Source: Eucalyptus grandis
Lineage: Eukaryota > Streptophyta > Magnoliopsida > Myrtales > Myrtaceae
Direction: 5' to 3'
Assembly: GCF_016545825.1 (NCBI RefSeq)
Contig: NC_052615.1
Location: 31,803,088 to 31,867,087, forward strand
DNA: 64,000 nt
The notes under the pieces are model-generated. The model saw only the letters and a list, made by a program, of their open reading frames with translations, was not told the origin of the DNA and made no database searches. Each line of letters begins with the position of its first letter. Position 1 is the stretch's first letter. A program made the translations under genes and the position numbers. Of the stretch, positions 24,801 through 36,104 are shown one piece after another.

Positions 24801-25100
24801 AGATGCTTGGCTTAAGAGATTTTTTGAATCATTTATGTGTTATTGGAAGTGCTGCAGATTTATTGTTGGTTAACTGCGATAGCCAAGCAGCAAAAGCGTA
24901 CACCAAAGATCCAAAATATCATGGCAAGATCAAACATATAAATACAAAGTATATTTTTGTCAAGGATATGATTGCATGAAAAGATGTGAACTTAGAGTAC
25001 ATATTACGCATAGAATGATAGTAGATCCTATGACAAAGCCAATACCTAGAGATGTGTTTTGTGGCCATATGAAATCTCTAGGATTGCGTAGAGTCTGATG
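21863..25100 (+). pseudogene. Gag C-terminus and Pol of outer copia element
   Basis: The region resumes the outer element after the nested insertion. A zinc knuckle CYNCDKKGHYARDSC (about 21945-21990) has one extra residue before the last cysteine. A protease motif VDSGATYHVA follows near 22080. Integrase occupies 22530-23318 (DDYTRFGYVYL, PYTPQQNGVAERRNRT). RT lies at 23444-24136 ([19 protein letters not shown]), with a VDDILIAG catalytic motif at about 24240 in another frame. RNase H is at 24374 to about 25100 (SDADWIGDLDERKSTSG). Domain order is Ty1/copia. Several frameshifts, mostly single-base, interrupt pol, so it is recently dead rather than ancient. Confidence 0.88.
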
Positions 25101-26177
25101 TACTGGATTGTAATTTCCCTGAAGCGTTCACATTTGATGAATTTGTGTTTTTTCATCATTAATGCATATGAATCTTTGTTTGATCTTTATGCATCTTAAT
25201 GCTCAGTGCATTATTTTAAGTTGAGAAAGTATGTCGGACAGATATAAGATTAGCCCACTCACACGGGTAATCGCCTCTGTTTACTGTGTGATAAATAGAG
25301 ATGAGACTGTTTTTAAGCTTATTATCTAAGTGATAATCGAGAGCTCAAGCTTAAAATACGTATGTCGCCTTAACTGGGTGTTAAGATAAGGACATAATAC
25401 TTACTATGTCCAAAAGTAAAATACCCCACATATTTTACTTTATCTCTATGATGCCGATGTGAGTTTTGATGAATTTTGTGAATGAGTAGATACGTGAACT
25501 CAAGTTAGACATTGGGTATGTCTGAACTATCATCTATACGGTATTGAAAGGTGTAGACATACGCTCCATGGGAAATGAGTTAATACCGTAATACGTATTT
25601 CATACTACGTATGCATGAGCCGACTAATAAGAGTAGCAAAAAGCTTGATCTCAACTTTTATGACATGTGAGGCTCTTGAGGAAAAGAGTTCCTCAATTTT
25701 TTAGTCCTCTCATGACTCTTACTTATTCTCAAGATTTCTATTTAGTGTTTGCTATCTTAGGATGTTGCCAATAGTCATGAGTTGATTCGATCTAATGGGG
25801 CATTTCTAGAAAAGCAAGCTGAACTGAAATTGAGAGTTTGAAGGGAAAATGAAGATCGAATTTGGAGAATCACATTGTAGTTTTTGTATTCACCGGTTAA
25901 CCAATTATGACTGTCTTTGTGATAATCATAATTGTGAATACAATATATATACCATTGTTTAAAAGAGATCAAGAGAGATATAAATGTGATCGATCGATCT
26001 AGGTACTGCATACTAAATCTACTCGAGTGTGATGCCCATTTATGAGCTGTTATATATTCCTAACAGATGTATGGCAACGAGCTCTCAAAGTATCTTTGGT
26101 TACGGATTATTCACCGGTATGAATGTTGAAGAGAGGTAAAGAGAATTCTGTTCGGCCCACCATGTGCGAGTGGGAGA
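25101..26177. other. 3' untranslated region of outer copia element
   Basis: About 1.1 kb between the end of RNase H and the 3' LTR. No conserved coding region was seen. The only frame of note (25775-26011, minus) has no recognisable product. It ends in GTGGGAGA, a weak polypurine tract. Confidence 0.6.
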
Positions 26178-26624
26178 TGATGGTTTTATATGAGATGGGC
26201 TTAAGGCCCGTCCGCCCATGTTGGGCCTAAAAGCCCGGCCCATAGGAATATGGCCCATGGATGAAGGGGTACGTTCCTTTGTTGGAGGGAACGTATAAAA
26301 AGAGAAAGAGAGAGGGATGAACACACCCTTTGGCATAATAACGCACGTACGTTCCTCTCCCTCTCTCCCTCCAAAAAGAAGAAAACGCTTAAGGCGACGC
26401 TGTCTTCCCTTCAAGGCCAATCGACGTCATCGAATCGAACGGGATCAGAATTTCTTCCTCGATTTTCAGCATTGGTGTTTAATCTGTGGCTAACAAAGTA
26501 CGCTTGAATCCGTGGTGTGCTTTAGGATCGGTGATATGTGTTTTTCCCGGGTTTCGTCTTCCGCATTGCTTTAGGGGTTCGATTTAATGTTGAATCCGAT
26601 TTCGGGGATCCGTTATTCCCAACA
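26178..26624 (+). repeat. 3' LTR of outer copia element
   Basis: 447 bases, paired with 9905-10346. TATAAAA is at 26294-26300. It is followed by ATCTT at 26625-26629. Confidence 0.95.
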
Positions 26625-27883
26625 ATCTTATCCTTTTCAAGCTCAGGGGAGCCACACGTAGAGAAAGGATGAGCTTTAAAGGTCGCATATCTGCATAGAT
26701 TGTATGACTGATTTGATATTTTGAAATATCTACTAGCAAGATGCTCGTGCATTGCATAGCTCTGACGTAGCATTTGTTATATCATTCTCGATTTTGATAT
26801 CCGCGGGAGCTTTTGCAAGCAAAATAATATGCATAAAATTATAACATCATAAATATTCGCATCAATCAAATTATCAGCAAAAGTTTTCATGAAATTTTGT
26901 ATAGAGTACGTGTACCCCAATATGTACTTTAGTGTGAGGGGAAAGTACTAAAAATGTTTTAAATTTATTGTATTGGTATTAATTCAGTCATAAACATTTT
27001 AATTAGGTCAATTTAGTTTTAAATATTTTCACATTGACATTAATTCAGTCCATCCAATTTAAATTGGCTCGATATCGCCAATATGAATGCCGATTATCCT
27101 ACATTGCATGGCTGACGCTGACAAGAAGACACATGATGACTCTTGATTGTCTAATTTAAAAGAATCGAATGATCGATATATCATTCAATTCTTTTAAATT
27201 TAAAGAGGCATTTTTTTTGCACCAAAAAATGATCAACTTTTGGTTATTATTGACATATGATGGACTTAGTTGATGAGAATAGAATTTGATTATGTATGAA
27301 TAGAATTATTAGTAACTTCAAAAGAATTGATAGTGTGCTAGTGAAGTCATTGACGACATACAAAGTGAAGTTATTGAGGAGATCCTTAAAACATTGATGT
27401 TGACATCAAGCAGTCGACAAGAGGATAATCCTGGTTGATTATTTTGCCGCTATTTCTTTTTTGGTAACCACTTGAAAGTTTTTTTTTTTCATAACCATTT
27501 GTAACCTCCATCAATAACCATTGATTGTTGTTTTTAAATAGTTGTATCTTACTCTTTGGAGGATCCCACACAAATCAAACAAATTTATTATCTTTAAAAT
27601 TTCCTATCTTGCATTTTATTTTCCTTAATTGTAGCTTTCAGATTTGCGGTATCGATTAAATTTTTGCATGTATCTTTAGTTGATTAAATTTCTTCATGCA
27701 TCTCTATTCTAGGTATTGTGCTGTCAATTAAATTCTAGCATAATACTTCTATGTTCTCAAGTTGTGTTGTCAATTGAACTCCGGCATGTTTATGTCTAGT
27801 TGCTTTATTTGGTTTGCTTGAATGATTAATCATCACCATCTAAAATGGATTGTAATTATCATTCGAGTAGTATCATAACTCTC
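26625..27883. other. Intergenic with a degraded long-TIR fragment
   Basis: AT-rich spacer between the outer copia element and the large LTR. At about 26946-27080 it holds one arm resembling the TIR of the elements at 2077-2876 and 57361-58114 (ATTAATTCAGTC, GTCAATTTAG words). No gene is supported. Confidence 0.5.
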
Positions 27884-28532
27884 TGTTGACACCTAAATTT
27901 TGACTAATCATTTAATAATTAATTGCATGAAAATTTAGGGATTAATCTTTAACCCCTAAGAAAAAAAATAGTAAAATTGCATTTTCATGTAGTCGCATTT
28001 GCATCAATACTAAAAGGCAACAAGACGCAGCGGCTCGTGGTCGATTACATGCACAAAAAGACGGTCTCTGTCCACTGGTCTGAGCACGCAAAAGAGCGAA
28101 AGTCAAAAAAGAGGAAGGAAGTTCTTGCACGTCCGTTGTCTCTCCCTCATTAATGCATGCGCATGCACGCACAAATTCGGCGGACGTGCGGACTCTAGAG
28201 GAACCCTTAGAGAAGCAAAATGAGCCCATGAAATAATATTATATAATATGCTCTCTCAAGTGTGGGTTGTCAGGAGAAGCAATGAGAAATTGGCTGAAGG
28301 AGGAAGCAAATAACAAACAAGAAAAGTCAAAAGTTGTGGCTATCCTATAGAAGGGAGAGACAAGTAGCCGTATAAGAAACCCCAAGCATGCAGAAGAAAG
28401 AAGAATCCATGAACGTGCATTTTCTTCCCCTCATTAATGCCTGCACATGCACGCATGAATGGGGGACGTGAAAATTCTACAGACGCATGCAAAAAGATGG
28501 GCTGACATTTTATAATACTTTCCTTCCTAGAG

Positions 28533-28541
28533 AGCAAATCG
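28533..28541. other. 9 bp target-site duplication, left of Pack-MULE
   Basis: AGCAAATCG directly precedes the left TIR. The same nine bases directly follow the right TIR at 50332-50340. Confidence 0.93.
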
Positions 28542-29112
28542 GAGAAAATATTGGGTGGGTTTAACCCAACACGTAGGCGGTGGGTTAAACCATTCAGGGG
28601 TTGACACGTGGCGCCACGTTGGCGAGGGTGTCAGGCGTTCAAAATTCGCGCGGGCTGTGTGGGGCCCACCACTCTGACGCTCCCTGCTCTGCGACGCCTG
28701 CGCCCCCTGTCGAATCATCCTCTCTCTCCTCTCTCTCTCTCTCCCCCTTCTCCGTTCCGTTCCGTTGCGTGCAGGGGAGAACAAAAAGTCGCATCTCTCT
28801 CTCCATTCTCGCGCACAGCTGCTTCTCTTCCCCTCCTCTGCTCTCTCTCTCCCATTCTCGCCGACGAGCCATCTCTCCCATTCTCGACTCCGACGCCCCC
28901 TCAAGCCGGTTGCCTCCGTCGCCCCGACTCCGACGCCGACGCCGCCGCCTCCGCCTCCGCCCCGACGCCCTCTCGTGACTCCGACGCTCCTCAAGGCGGT
29001 TGCCTCCGATGCCGCCTCCGCCTCCGCCTCCGCCCCAACGCCCTCTCGCGACTCCGTTGCCCCCGACTCCGACGCCGACGCCCACCTCCGCCTCCGCCTC
29101 AGCCGACGCCCT
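28542..29112 (+). repeat. Left terminal inverted repeat of Pack-MULE
   Basis: About 571 bases matching the reverse complement of 49755-50331. The outer 250 bases are nearly identical (GGTTTAACCCAACACGTAGG region). A TC-rich tract follows, then a GC-rich inner part of CCGCCTCCGCC-type words whose repeat number differs between ends. It includes CT-rich, promoter-like sequence, and MULE TIRs often carry promoters. Confidence 0.9.
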
Positions 29113-31408
29113 TTCCACCTCCGCCGAAACCTCGACCGATCGTTCGGCTGCGGACTCTGCTCATATCTCACAGCGTCCTCGTCAGGTCGATGTTTGCCGC
29201 ACCGCCGTTCACCAGATGAGCGGTCACCAGGTCTCTCTCCGTCCCCCCCCGTCCCGCTAATCTAGCTCCTTTACGTCTCTTCTCGTTTTTTTGGTCCGTG
29301 TCTATCCGTGTGTTTATCTCCAGCCGATGGCGTTGGAGGAGAGATTCTAGTTTCTCTGGCTTTGCTTTAGTGTTCCTTGATTCTGTTGGGGACGCCCGTT
29401 TTCGAGAACGGGTTGCCTTTGTAAGTGAACCGTAGTTGAGAAGTTTAAACTAGTTGAACTTGAAGATTTGTAGCAGAGTTCTGAATTTGGCCATCGTGTG
29501 TTCGATTAGAAATAGGTTATTGACCACGATGATGGGATGCCTCGAGTAAGGATAAAATGTAACGTGGCACCTTTTTGGATCATTGGTAACTTGATACTCT
29601 AAACGTCTTTCGGTTGTAAATCCATCTATACCGTTCATGTATGTATGGTGTCTCCTTCTGAATCATCTATCAAGGTTTCGTTTGCTTCATTAAAACACGC
29701 GAGTCGCATCACAATAGGAGAAGGGGTCCTCTTATGGAAACAAATAAATCCGAGCACAAGTGGTTGGCATTTAAGTTTAGATTCCTTTAACAGCACTAAG
29801 GATTATCTTACAAGCGTCTGATACTACAGGGAATGCAACGCACCTATAAAGTAACAAAGACCTGCAGAAGTGCTATTTCGCCTATTTGAGAAGTACATGG
29901 CCTCTGATTGAGTTGAAAAAATATACATACTCTGATCATTTTCTAAATGGTCCAAAGTACAATGGGTGTTTTGAAATTTCACTTTCTTAGCGATGCCTGC
30001 GTTACATGACATGACTGCCAACCCCGATGGGAATAAAACCTTACTCCTAGTTTTGTTGATTTTCCGCTTGATATTAGCAGACTTTAATGAGACCTGTTAT
30101 TGTTGAATGATTGATTGAATTCATGTGCCTGTCAAACTTTGCTTCTCTCTCCTTGGTAGTTATTGTCAACTACATCATATTGAATGTGCTAGATGAGTCC
30201 CAGGTACACTAGGTGACAGTGAGATTCTGCTGTTTGAGCATCTACATGTGATCTCATCTCAAGTTCTTGAGAAAGAAAGGAAATTCATAAAGCATTTATG
30301 ATTGTTCTACATCAATGTGAATATTGCAGAGGCGGATGAATTAAATTAGAAATGCTGAGCATGATCTACATCGAGTTGAAAAAGGCTATTACTTGAAGAG
30401 CATGTATGTCATTGTATCATAGTCATTAAACTAATGTCCAAAAAGAGTATGTGATAAGTAAGCACTGGTATAAATAGAAATTTTTTTCAAGCTACCCATT
30501 AAGTTCACATTAAATATTAAAATTAGATGAAGTACAAAAGAAAATAGAAAGACCTAACTGAAGTAGAAGACAGTCCTGTCAATAGCATGATTTAGAACAA
30601 GTCTGTTCATGTTCTCACATGAAATTCAAAGCATTCAAAAAGTGTCCTCTTCATATTTTTGGGTTAAAAAAGAAAAAAGAGAACACTCTTTGGCCTTACA
30701 GCATATGTCAACATCTCACAGTCATACTTGTCTTCTTATCATTGGCCTTATACATCTCAGTGTCCATAACTAACTCTCATTGACTAGGAAAATCGTCTAG
30801 ATACCCGTTCTGCTTCAAGCATTTTGTTAAGTCATTACCTGTATTTTAGTTTCAGCAATCCAAGTCCTTGGACTTCTGTTATCCGTGGAATAATCTACTG
30901 TCCAATTGCTGTGAGAACCTGTAATGTATCTATTTCTGTGTGGTAGCCTAGGAGTTCAAAGGGATGTTGTATGATTGTCTATTTTCACAAACGCATTCAG
31001 TATGGGGACATATCATTGTTACAAAAGATGCGGCGCTTGTTTGGAAGTATTGTGGATTGCAAGGAGATTATGGACATTTTTATTTTTCTTACACACAAGA
31101 AAAAATCAATGATGTATTTAAATTATCTTCTCAGTTTACTGAGAACTTTTTAATAATTTCAACATCTATCTATACTAACAATATCAAAATACTCATGTAA
31201 TTCTTTTCTCATGTGTATATAGAAGAAACCATACTACAACATTTGATAATTTACATATCAGACTTTCAGCCTCATAGATTTCTTTTATTGCTTACATATA
31301 TCATCTTTAATCTCCATTGAGCTCTTAAAGAGCTGGGACATTGGTTTGTCTTTTCTCAATCTGTAGGCGTTAATTACTCCTTTTTGAGCTTTACCTTCTA
31401 CGCTGTGC
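29113..31408. other. Pack-MULE interior, no gene recognised
   Basis: Mostly AT-rich, intron- or UTR-like sequence between the left TIR and the first recognised fragment. Frames at 30964-31200 are short and unrecognised. It may include untranslated parts of captured genes. Confidence 0.5.
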
Positions 31409-31626
31409 AGACTTATTCCGAGTCTCGGGGGCACAATTTTACATTAAATGCCACATGCATGTGCGGACGTGAGTGTTCCACTAAAGAACTGTGCCATCGT
31501 TTTGATGAAGAGATACCTGAAAGTGCTAGGCAACCTTCAGTCTACCCTAGGAATTTTGTAGAGTTTTGCTCATACAAGGCAATGAATGCGGCAACAAAGC
31601 TCCTGATTCCTCTTCGCCTGATGTAG
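31409..31626 (+). pseudogene. Captured fragment resembling a DUF639 plant protein
   Basis: A probable exon begins after the acceptor CTGTGCAG. It reads with phrases ELCHRFDEEIPES and YPRNFVEFCSYKA, which resemble the N-terminal region of plant DUF639 proteins (function unknown). The frame slips near 31590 and stops at 31626. The match was made from memory on about 60 residues, so it is tentative. It is the captured piece nearest the left TIR and is in sense orientation to it. Confidence 0.4.
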
Positions 31627-32110
31627 CATGAGTAATAGGTAGAGATGGTTGGTGACAAAGCTGGAGGCATTTGTTCATCTAGTTTTATTAAGTGACTGTT
31701 TGTTTTTCATGTGGAATTTAGTCCCAATGTCACTCATTATTAGCCCGTGCATATTAGTAGTAGGATTATGTCATTTTACTCATAAACGATAATGATTGGG
31801 ATATTTTATTTCCTTAGGATATAGGGTTAATTAGTGTAGGTGTCAATTTGAGATGGAAATTGCTATTAAAAGTTTTGAAATAGATGAGCGTTGACGTTGT
31901 AGAGAACAGCCGAAATCACTGTCAAATGCATTTTTCTATACAAGATCTATACACTGCTTTGTAGTATTTTCTTCTTAGACTGAAAGTTGAAAAAAAGGAA
32001 AAGCATGTAACTGTGTGAAAGCTAACTCGAAGTCACTGTCAAATGCATTTTTCTGTCAAGAACAGCCGAAATGTGACTTCATGTTTCTCATATTTCTCAT
32101 CCATGATCAG

Positions 32111-32785
32111 AGGAGGTCACGAGATGCATCCTCTGGGACAGCTGATCAGGTGGAAAAGCATGATGAACAGAAATCTGAGGTCCCAGAGTTCTGCATTGAT
32201 GCTGGTTCAGCTGGAAACATTGCCAGGTTTATCAATCATAGCTGCGAGCCCAATCTATTTGTCCAATGTGTATTAAGTTCCCACCAAGACATTAAGCTGG
32301 CTAGGGTGGTTCTATTTGCAGCTGATAACATACCACCATTGCAGGTAATTCATTTTTCTCTTGTGATGCACTCTTCGCTTGGTAGCTATAGACTTAATTA
32401 AATATATTCAGCAGCACTGTGTCAAGTCGTAGCTCTCTCTGTCTGTACTTATGTGTGCGCTTACGAGATATAGGTGCATGCACATAGCTGCTAGTCTGAA
32501 AGCCTTGCTTATTCATGAAACTGACTGCTTTTATTTTAGTAAACTTTTGCTGATAGATTTGTTGAAAGTGTGGACCACTGGTTCTCGCTAATTTTGAGGA
32601 ACTGACATCTTTTAAGCGGGTTTGTTCTGGTTCTTCTCAGCATGACTGACTCCCAGTTATTTCGTCTGTAGGAGCTTACGTATGACTATGGCTATGCGCT
32701 TGATAGTGTTTTTGGCCCTGATGGAAAGGTGAAAAGAATGCCATGCTACTGTGGTGCAGCTGATTGTACGAAGCGCTTGTTCTAA
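32111..32785 (+). pseudogene. Captured SUVH4/KRYPTONITE fragment (C-terminal SET and post-SET exons)
   Basis: Two exons of an H3K9 methyltransferase gene. Exon one (32111-32344) starts after a CAG acceptor and ends CAG|GTAATT. It contains GNIARFINHSCEPNLF, the SET motif that shapes the AdoMet pocket and active site, and VVLFAADNIPPLQ. Exon two (32672-32785) begins ELTYDYGYALDS and contains the post-SET cysteines CYCGAADC, then a stop. In the family these bind zinc beside the active site. The open frame is unbroken across both exons, which join in phase. The SRA, pre-SET and N-terminal SET parts are absent, so it cannot be a complete methyltransferase. It is the C-terminal end of SUVH4 by close similarity to plant KYP proteins, and is sense to the left TIR. 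Confidence 0.87.
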
Positions 32786-33468
32786 AACATTAAAACATTC
32801 GAAGTGCTTGTTCCACCTTCTGTGGTTCTTATGCTTTTCTTAGCCAAGCAAATTTTGTGGTAATGTGCTATTGCGTAAGCTTGTCTGTTCCTGTAATCTT
32901 GTCACTGCCGTGACAGGTTTGATACAGTAGGTTAGATTCTATAGCCAGAAACGGAGAGGGAAAGCAAATAGGTTCTGTTGTGAAAATCAAAGAAGTGCAC
33001 GTCGTTTGTCGGCTAAGGAAGTTTTGTGTATTTAGGATCTGTCATTTTCCCGTGTTACGATACTTTGGGCTTTGATTGCCCACTATATCTGCAAATGAAA
33101 ATTCAGGGGTGAGAGGGGAAGCAACAAAAGTGCTTTTCCCTCACTAAAAAGACTTGGTTTTGTAGAACCTGTGCGGTTGATTTCTTATATTGTGAGCCCT
33201 TTGGTTTCCTTTCAAGTCACTCACGCCATGCGGTCACTTCGAGTGTCAAGTGCCTTGCTGCTTCCATCAAGTGGTCCTGGCTGAATTATCTTCCGGGGAA
33301 GACAACTAGGCTTGTGAAATCTCATGCCTGACAGCACAATTTTGCATGACACTTCTGACCTGCATGTCAAGAGAAAACGCAAGGTAATTCTGATGCTTCT
33401 GAGAGCAGAGTATTGTCATCACTTTTTGATATAGATTTAGGGTGACCAAAAATGTCATTTTGTTGCAG

Positions 33469-34369
33469 ATTGAAGAAGCCCATGGGTTAACAAGATTGAT
33501 GAGCAGTGTCCACCATCCTTTCACTACATACCTCATAGCCTCGCTTTCTCTAGTGCTTCTATCAATTTCTCCCTTTCTGAGATCGGAAATGAGAATTGCT
33601 GTTCAAATTGTTATGGTGACTGCCTGCCTTGTCCAGTACCCTGTGCTTGTGCATGTGCAAATGGGGGTGAGTTTATATACACTGTGAAAGGTCTTGTAAA
33701 GGAAGCTTTTTTGTTGAAGTGTATTTCTGTCAATCGCGACCCTAAAAAGAGCCACCACTTATATTGTTGGGAATGCCCTCTAGAAAAGTCAAAAGATAAC
33801 AACATTTTAGAACCGTATACGGGCCACCTGAAGAGAAAATTTATCAAACAGTGCTGGAGAAAGTGTGGTTGTGGTAAACATTGTGGCAATCGAGTGGTGC
33901 AGCGGGGCATAAGTTATAATATGCAGGTAAAGAATTGTTTTCGTGTTATTTTAAAGCTTTTGCCTGTTGTAGCTCTACTGTCATATTTGGACCTTGTGGT
34001 GGTTATCATTCTTAAAAGTGTTCCAGTTACTACTGCAGTGAGTGACTTTGTTTCGGAACCCTTAAGCTTAAGCCTGTACTCTTTTGTGACTGATTTTGTC
34101 CTTTAGGTGTTTATGACGCCTGAAGGAAAAGGGTGGGGTCTGCAAGCACTGGATGAACTGCCTAAAGGTGCATTTGTATGTGAGTACATAGGTGAAATAT
34201 TAACCATCAAGGAAATGCATGAGCGAAATTTGAAGAAGGGTGACACTGCGAAACGTACTTATCAGGTGCTCCTTGATTCTGATTGGAGCTCCATGTGTGT
34301 GAAGGATGATGAAGCTCTTTGTTTGGATTCAACGACCTTTGGAAACATTGCTAGGTTTATCAACCATAG
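33469..34369 (+). pseudogene. Captured SUVR-type SET gene fragment (pre-SET and N-terminal SET exons)
   Basis: Exon one (33469-33926) reads in one frame from about 33474. It contains the pre-SET cysteine cluster (CCSNCYGDCL, CACACANGGEF) and then KCGCGKHCGNRVVQRG. It ends ATGCAG|GTAAAG. Exon two (34107-34369) continues in phase with MTPEGKGWGLQAL and AFVCEYIGEIL, the start of the SET fold, and ends at FINHR before a donor. The pattern matches plant SUVR1/2/4 proteins, histone H3K9 methyltransferase relatives. The next SET exon (second half and post-SET) is missing. A TGA lies in frame just after the first acceptor (33471-33473). It is a separate gene from the SUVH4 piece upstream. Confidence 0.85.
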
Positions 34370-35057
34370 GTATTTGTTTGTTTTGAGAAGTAGCATTCTT
34401 ATGTTTATTTGGTTTTTGAGCTCTTAGATTGTTATTGCATCTGCCTTTAAGATGGAAATTCCTCAATATTGGATGGTTTAATTCGTAAACGTAGCTCCTG
34501 GCAGAAAGTTCACTTTTTAAGCATAAGTCCTTTGGTCTAAAGCTTTGAGAATCCAACTTTCAGCTGCGCATTGCAAGCTTATCTCCTAAAACAGCATAAA
34601 AATTCAAGACACCTGGAAAGGATTTCCCTATTCATTCATCGTAGAACTCATGTATTAAACCTGGTGAAACTGAGTTATTTGCTTTGTCATCTGGTACTGC
34701 TATTGTTTCCTGAGGGACTGTAGAAAGCAGACCTTGACTCTTCTCTTTCAAACGACCATCCCTTGGTCAAGAGAATCAAGTTACCTCCATACCTTCACTG
34801 AGATATCTCACACATTTTATGTTTTTTAAATTGCTTATCAAAAAGAAAACATTCAGATTTTTGGCCACTGTATGTGTTATTTCGAATTGCATGATCTCTG
34901 TGATTTAATTGTGTAAAGTACAATTTGAGATGGAAATTGCTATTAAAAGTTTTGAAATAGATGAGCGTTGACGTTGCAGAGATGAATTCTAAATGCCCCC
35001 AACTGCAATGCATGAGCTTAAAGCTTTGAGTCATAATAACTTCCCATTTTGATATAG

Positions 35058-36104
35058 GTCAAAGTTCTCAACAAACTTGCTTCAACTCGAGCTTCAGGAG
35101 TAGGTAGCGGCAGCAGAGTCTTGACAGATTTGGTAGAGGGTCTAGAAGAAGCAGCCGTTGCTGTAGAATTGAGGTTGAAGATCAACCAGAGTCATCCGGA
35201 CTTAAAGGGAGGGTACGTGGTTTCTTGGTTTCTAGCAATGTCGTTTTCTTTTTCCTTCTCTAAGATCCTGATAGTGTAGAGGTTACAGATCTTTCTGAGA
35301 CTATGGAGAGGCAGTGTTGAAGCACTTGGAGAACTCTATTGATTTGGACCCAAAGCTTCAGAAAGCTCCAGTAAATTATAAAGGAGTAAGTTTTGAATCG
35401 ATGAAGTTATTCTTAATAGATTGGACCTCATCATTTCAGCAGCTATTTATATTGTGTATTATCGTGTTCATATGCTGAGGAGACAAGTTAATGCTCTAAT
35501 TCTCAATTAAAGTACATAAGTTTTGAATGCTCTTGGGGATGGGAGCAAGAAGGAGAGTTAAACGTCACAATGGAGTCCATGTTGGTTCTTGATTTGTATC
35601 TACAAGAGGAGTCAAAATTATAGTCCACAATGAGTTGAGCAAAATGCTGTGTGCTTACCAAAATAATATCTGAACTAGTGACCTCAGAGGAGTATTTTAC
35701 TATAAAGTAAATGCAGGTCCATCATGCTATCTAGTTAATTCCTCCCTTCTTTTCTCCCTGAATAGCGCAAGACACTGGGTGAGCTTTGCATTTTGCATGT
35801 GATGCTGATCTCTAGTCTGATTGCTGCTTAAACAGGTCCGGGTATCTGGGTTTGGAGGATGGTTCCTTCTGAGGCTCTCGCTTTATGATCCTGTTCTTCC
35901 TCTTAACATTGAGGTAGAGGAATCTCTTACACAAGCTACCATAAAAATGATTTTATTGAATTAAGAATTCAAATCAAAATTTATCTGCTGTAGGCACCAA
36001 CTCATGATGACGCTGTAAAACTTGGACTTGCTGTGCTTGGGGCTATTAAGGAGTTTGCAGCTTTGGATACATCCGCTTTAGACAAGTTTGTTCAAGTATC
36101 ATGA
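35058..36104 (+). pseudogene. Captured phosphoglucomutase-like gene fragment (C-terminal exons)
   Basis: Four exons with GT-AG borders: 35058-35212, 35289-35385, 35836-35913 and 35994-36104. Translation contains VLTDLVEGLEEAAVAVELRL, HLENSIDLDPKLQKAP, GFGGWFLLRLSLYDPVLPLN and SALDKFVQVS before a stop. This resembles the C-terminus of a plant phosphoglucomutase/phosphomannomutase-family protein (Arabidopsis At1g70820 type). The identification rests on memory of that family. Exon two has a TGA (35296-35298) where the family has arginine, probably CGA to TGA. The catalytic phosphoserine domain is not present. Sense to the left TIR. Confidence 0.65.

Larger units (their letters stand above)
9905..26624 (+). 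mobile_element. Outer copia LTR retrotransposon (interrupted by a second copia element)
   Basis: The LTRs at 9905-10346 and 26178-26624 begin TGATGGTTTTATATGAG and end TTATTCCCAACA. Five-base target duplications ATCTT flank the whole (9900-9904 and 26625-26629). A primer-binding site follows the 5' LTR, and a purine-rich GTGGGAGA precedes the 3' LTR. The order gag, protease, integrase, RT, RNase H identifies Ty1/copia. The element measures 16.7 kb because 9.5 kb is the nested element at 12365-21857, leaving about 7.2 kb of its own. Multiple frameshifts make it inactive as read. Confidence 0.95.
31844..34982 (+). repeat. Dispersed 60 bp direct repeat within Pack-MULE (31844-31904 and 34921-34982)
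   Basis: The two segments share CAATTTGAGATGGAAATTGC and continue nearly identically to GTTGACGTTG(T/C)AGAGA. They bracket the SUVH4 and SUVR fragments. A second short pair, GTCAAATGCATTTTTCT, occurs at about 31920 and 32037. Such short shared tracts between captured pieces look like copying scars. Confidence 0.8.

Noticed and set aside
28527..29265. Several long frames on both strands (up to 214 codons) in the left TIR
   Set aside because: They come from GC-rich CCGCC repeats, overlap on both strands in all phases and show no known domain. Only the right-TIR frame entering the DAK exon deserves a check.
32111..34369. A functional host SET-domain methyltransferase gene
   Set aside because: The two parts come from different families, are in the wrong order, lack required domains and lie inside a transposon with a nine-base target duplication.
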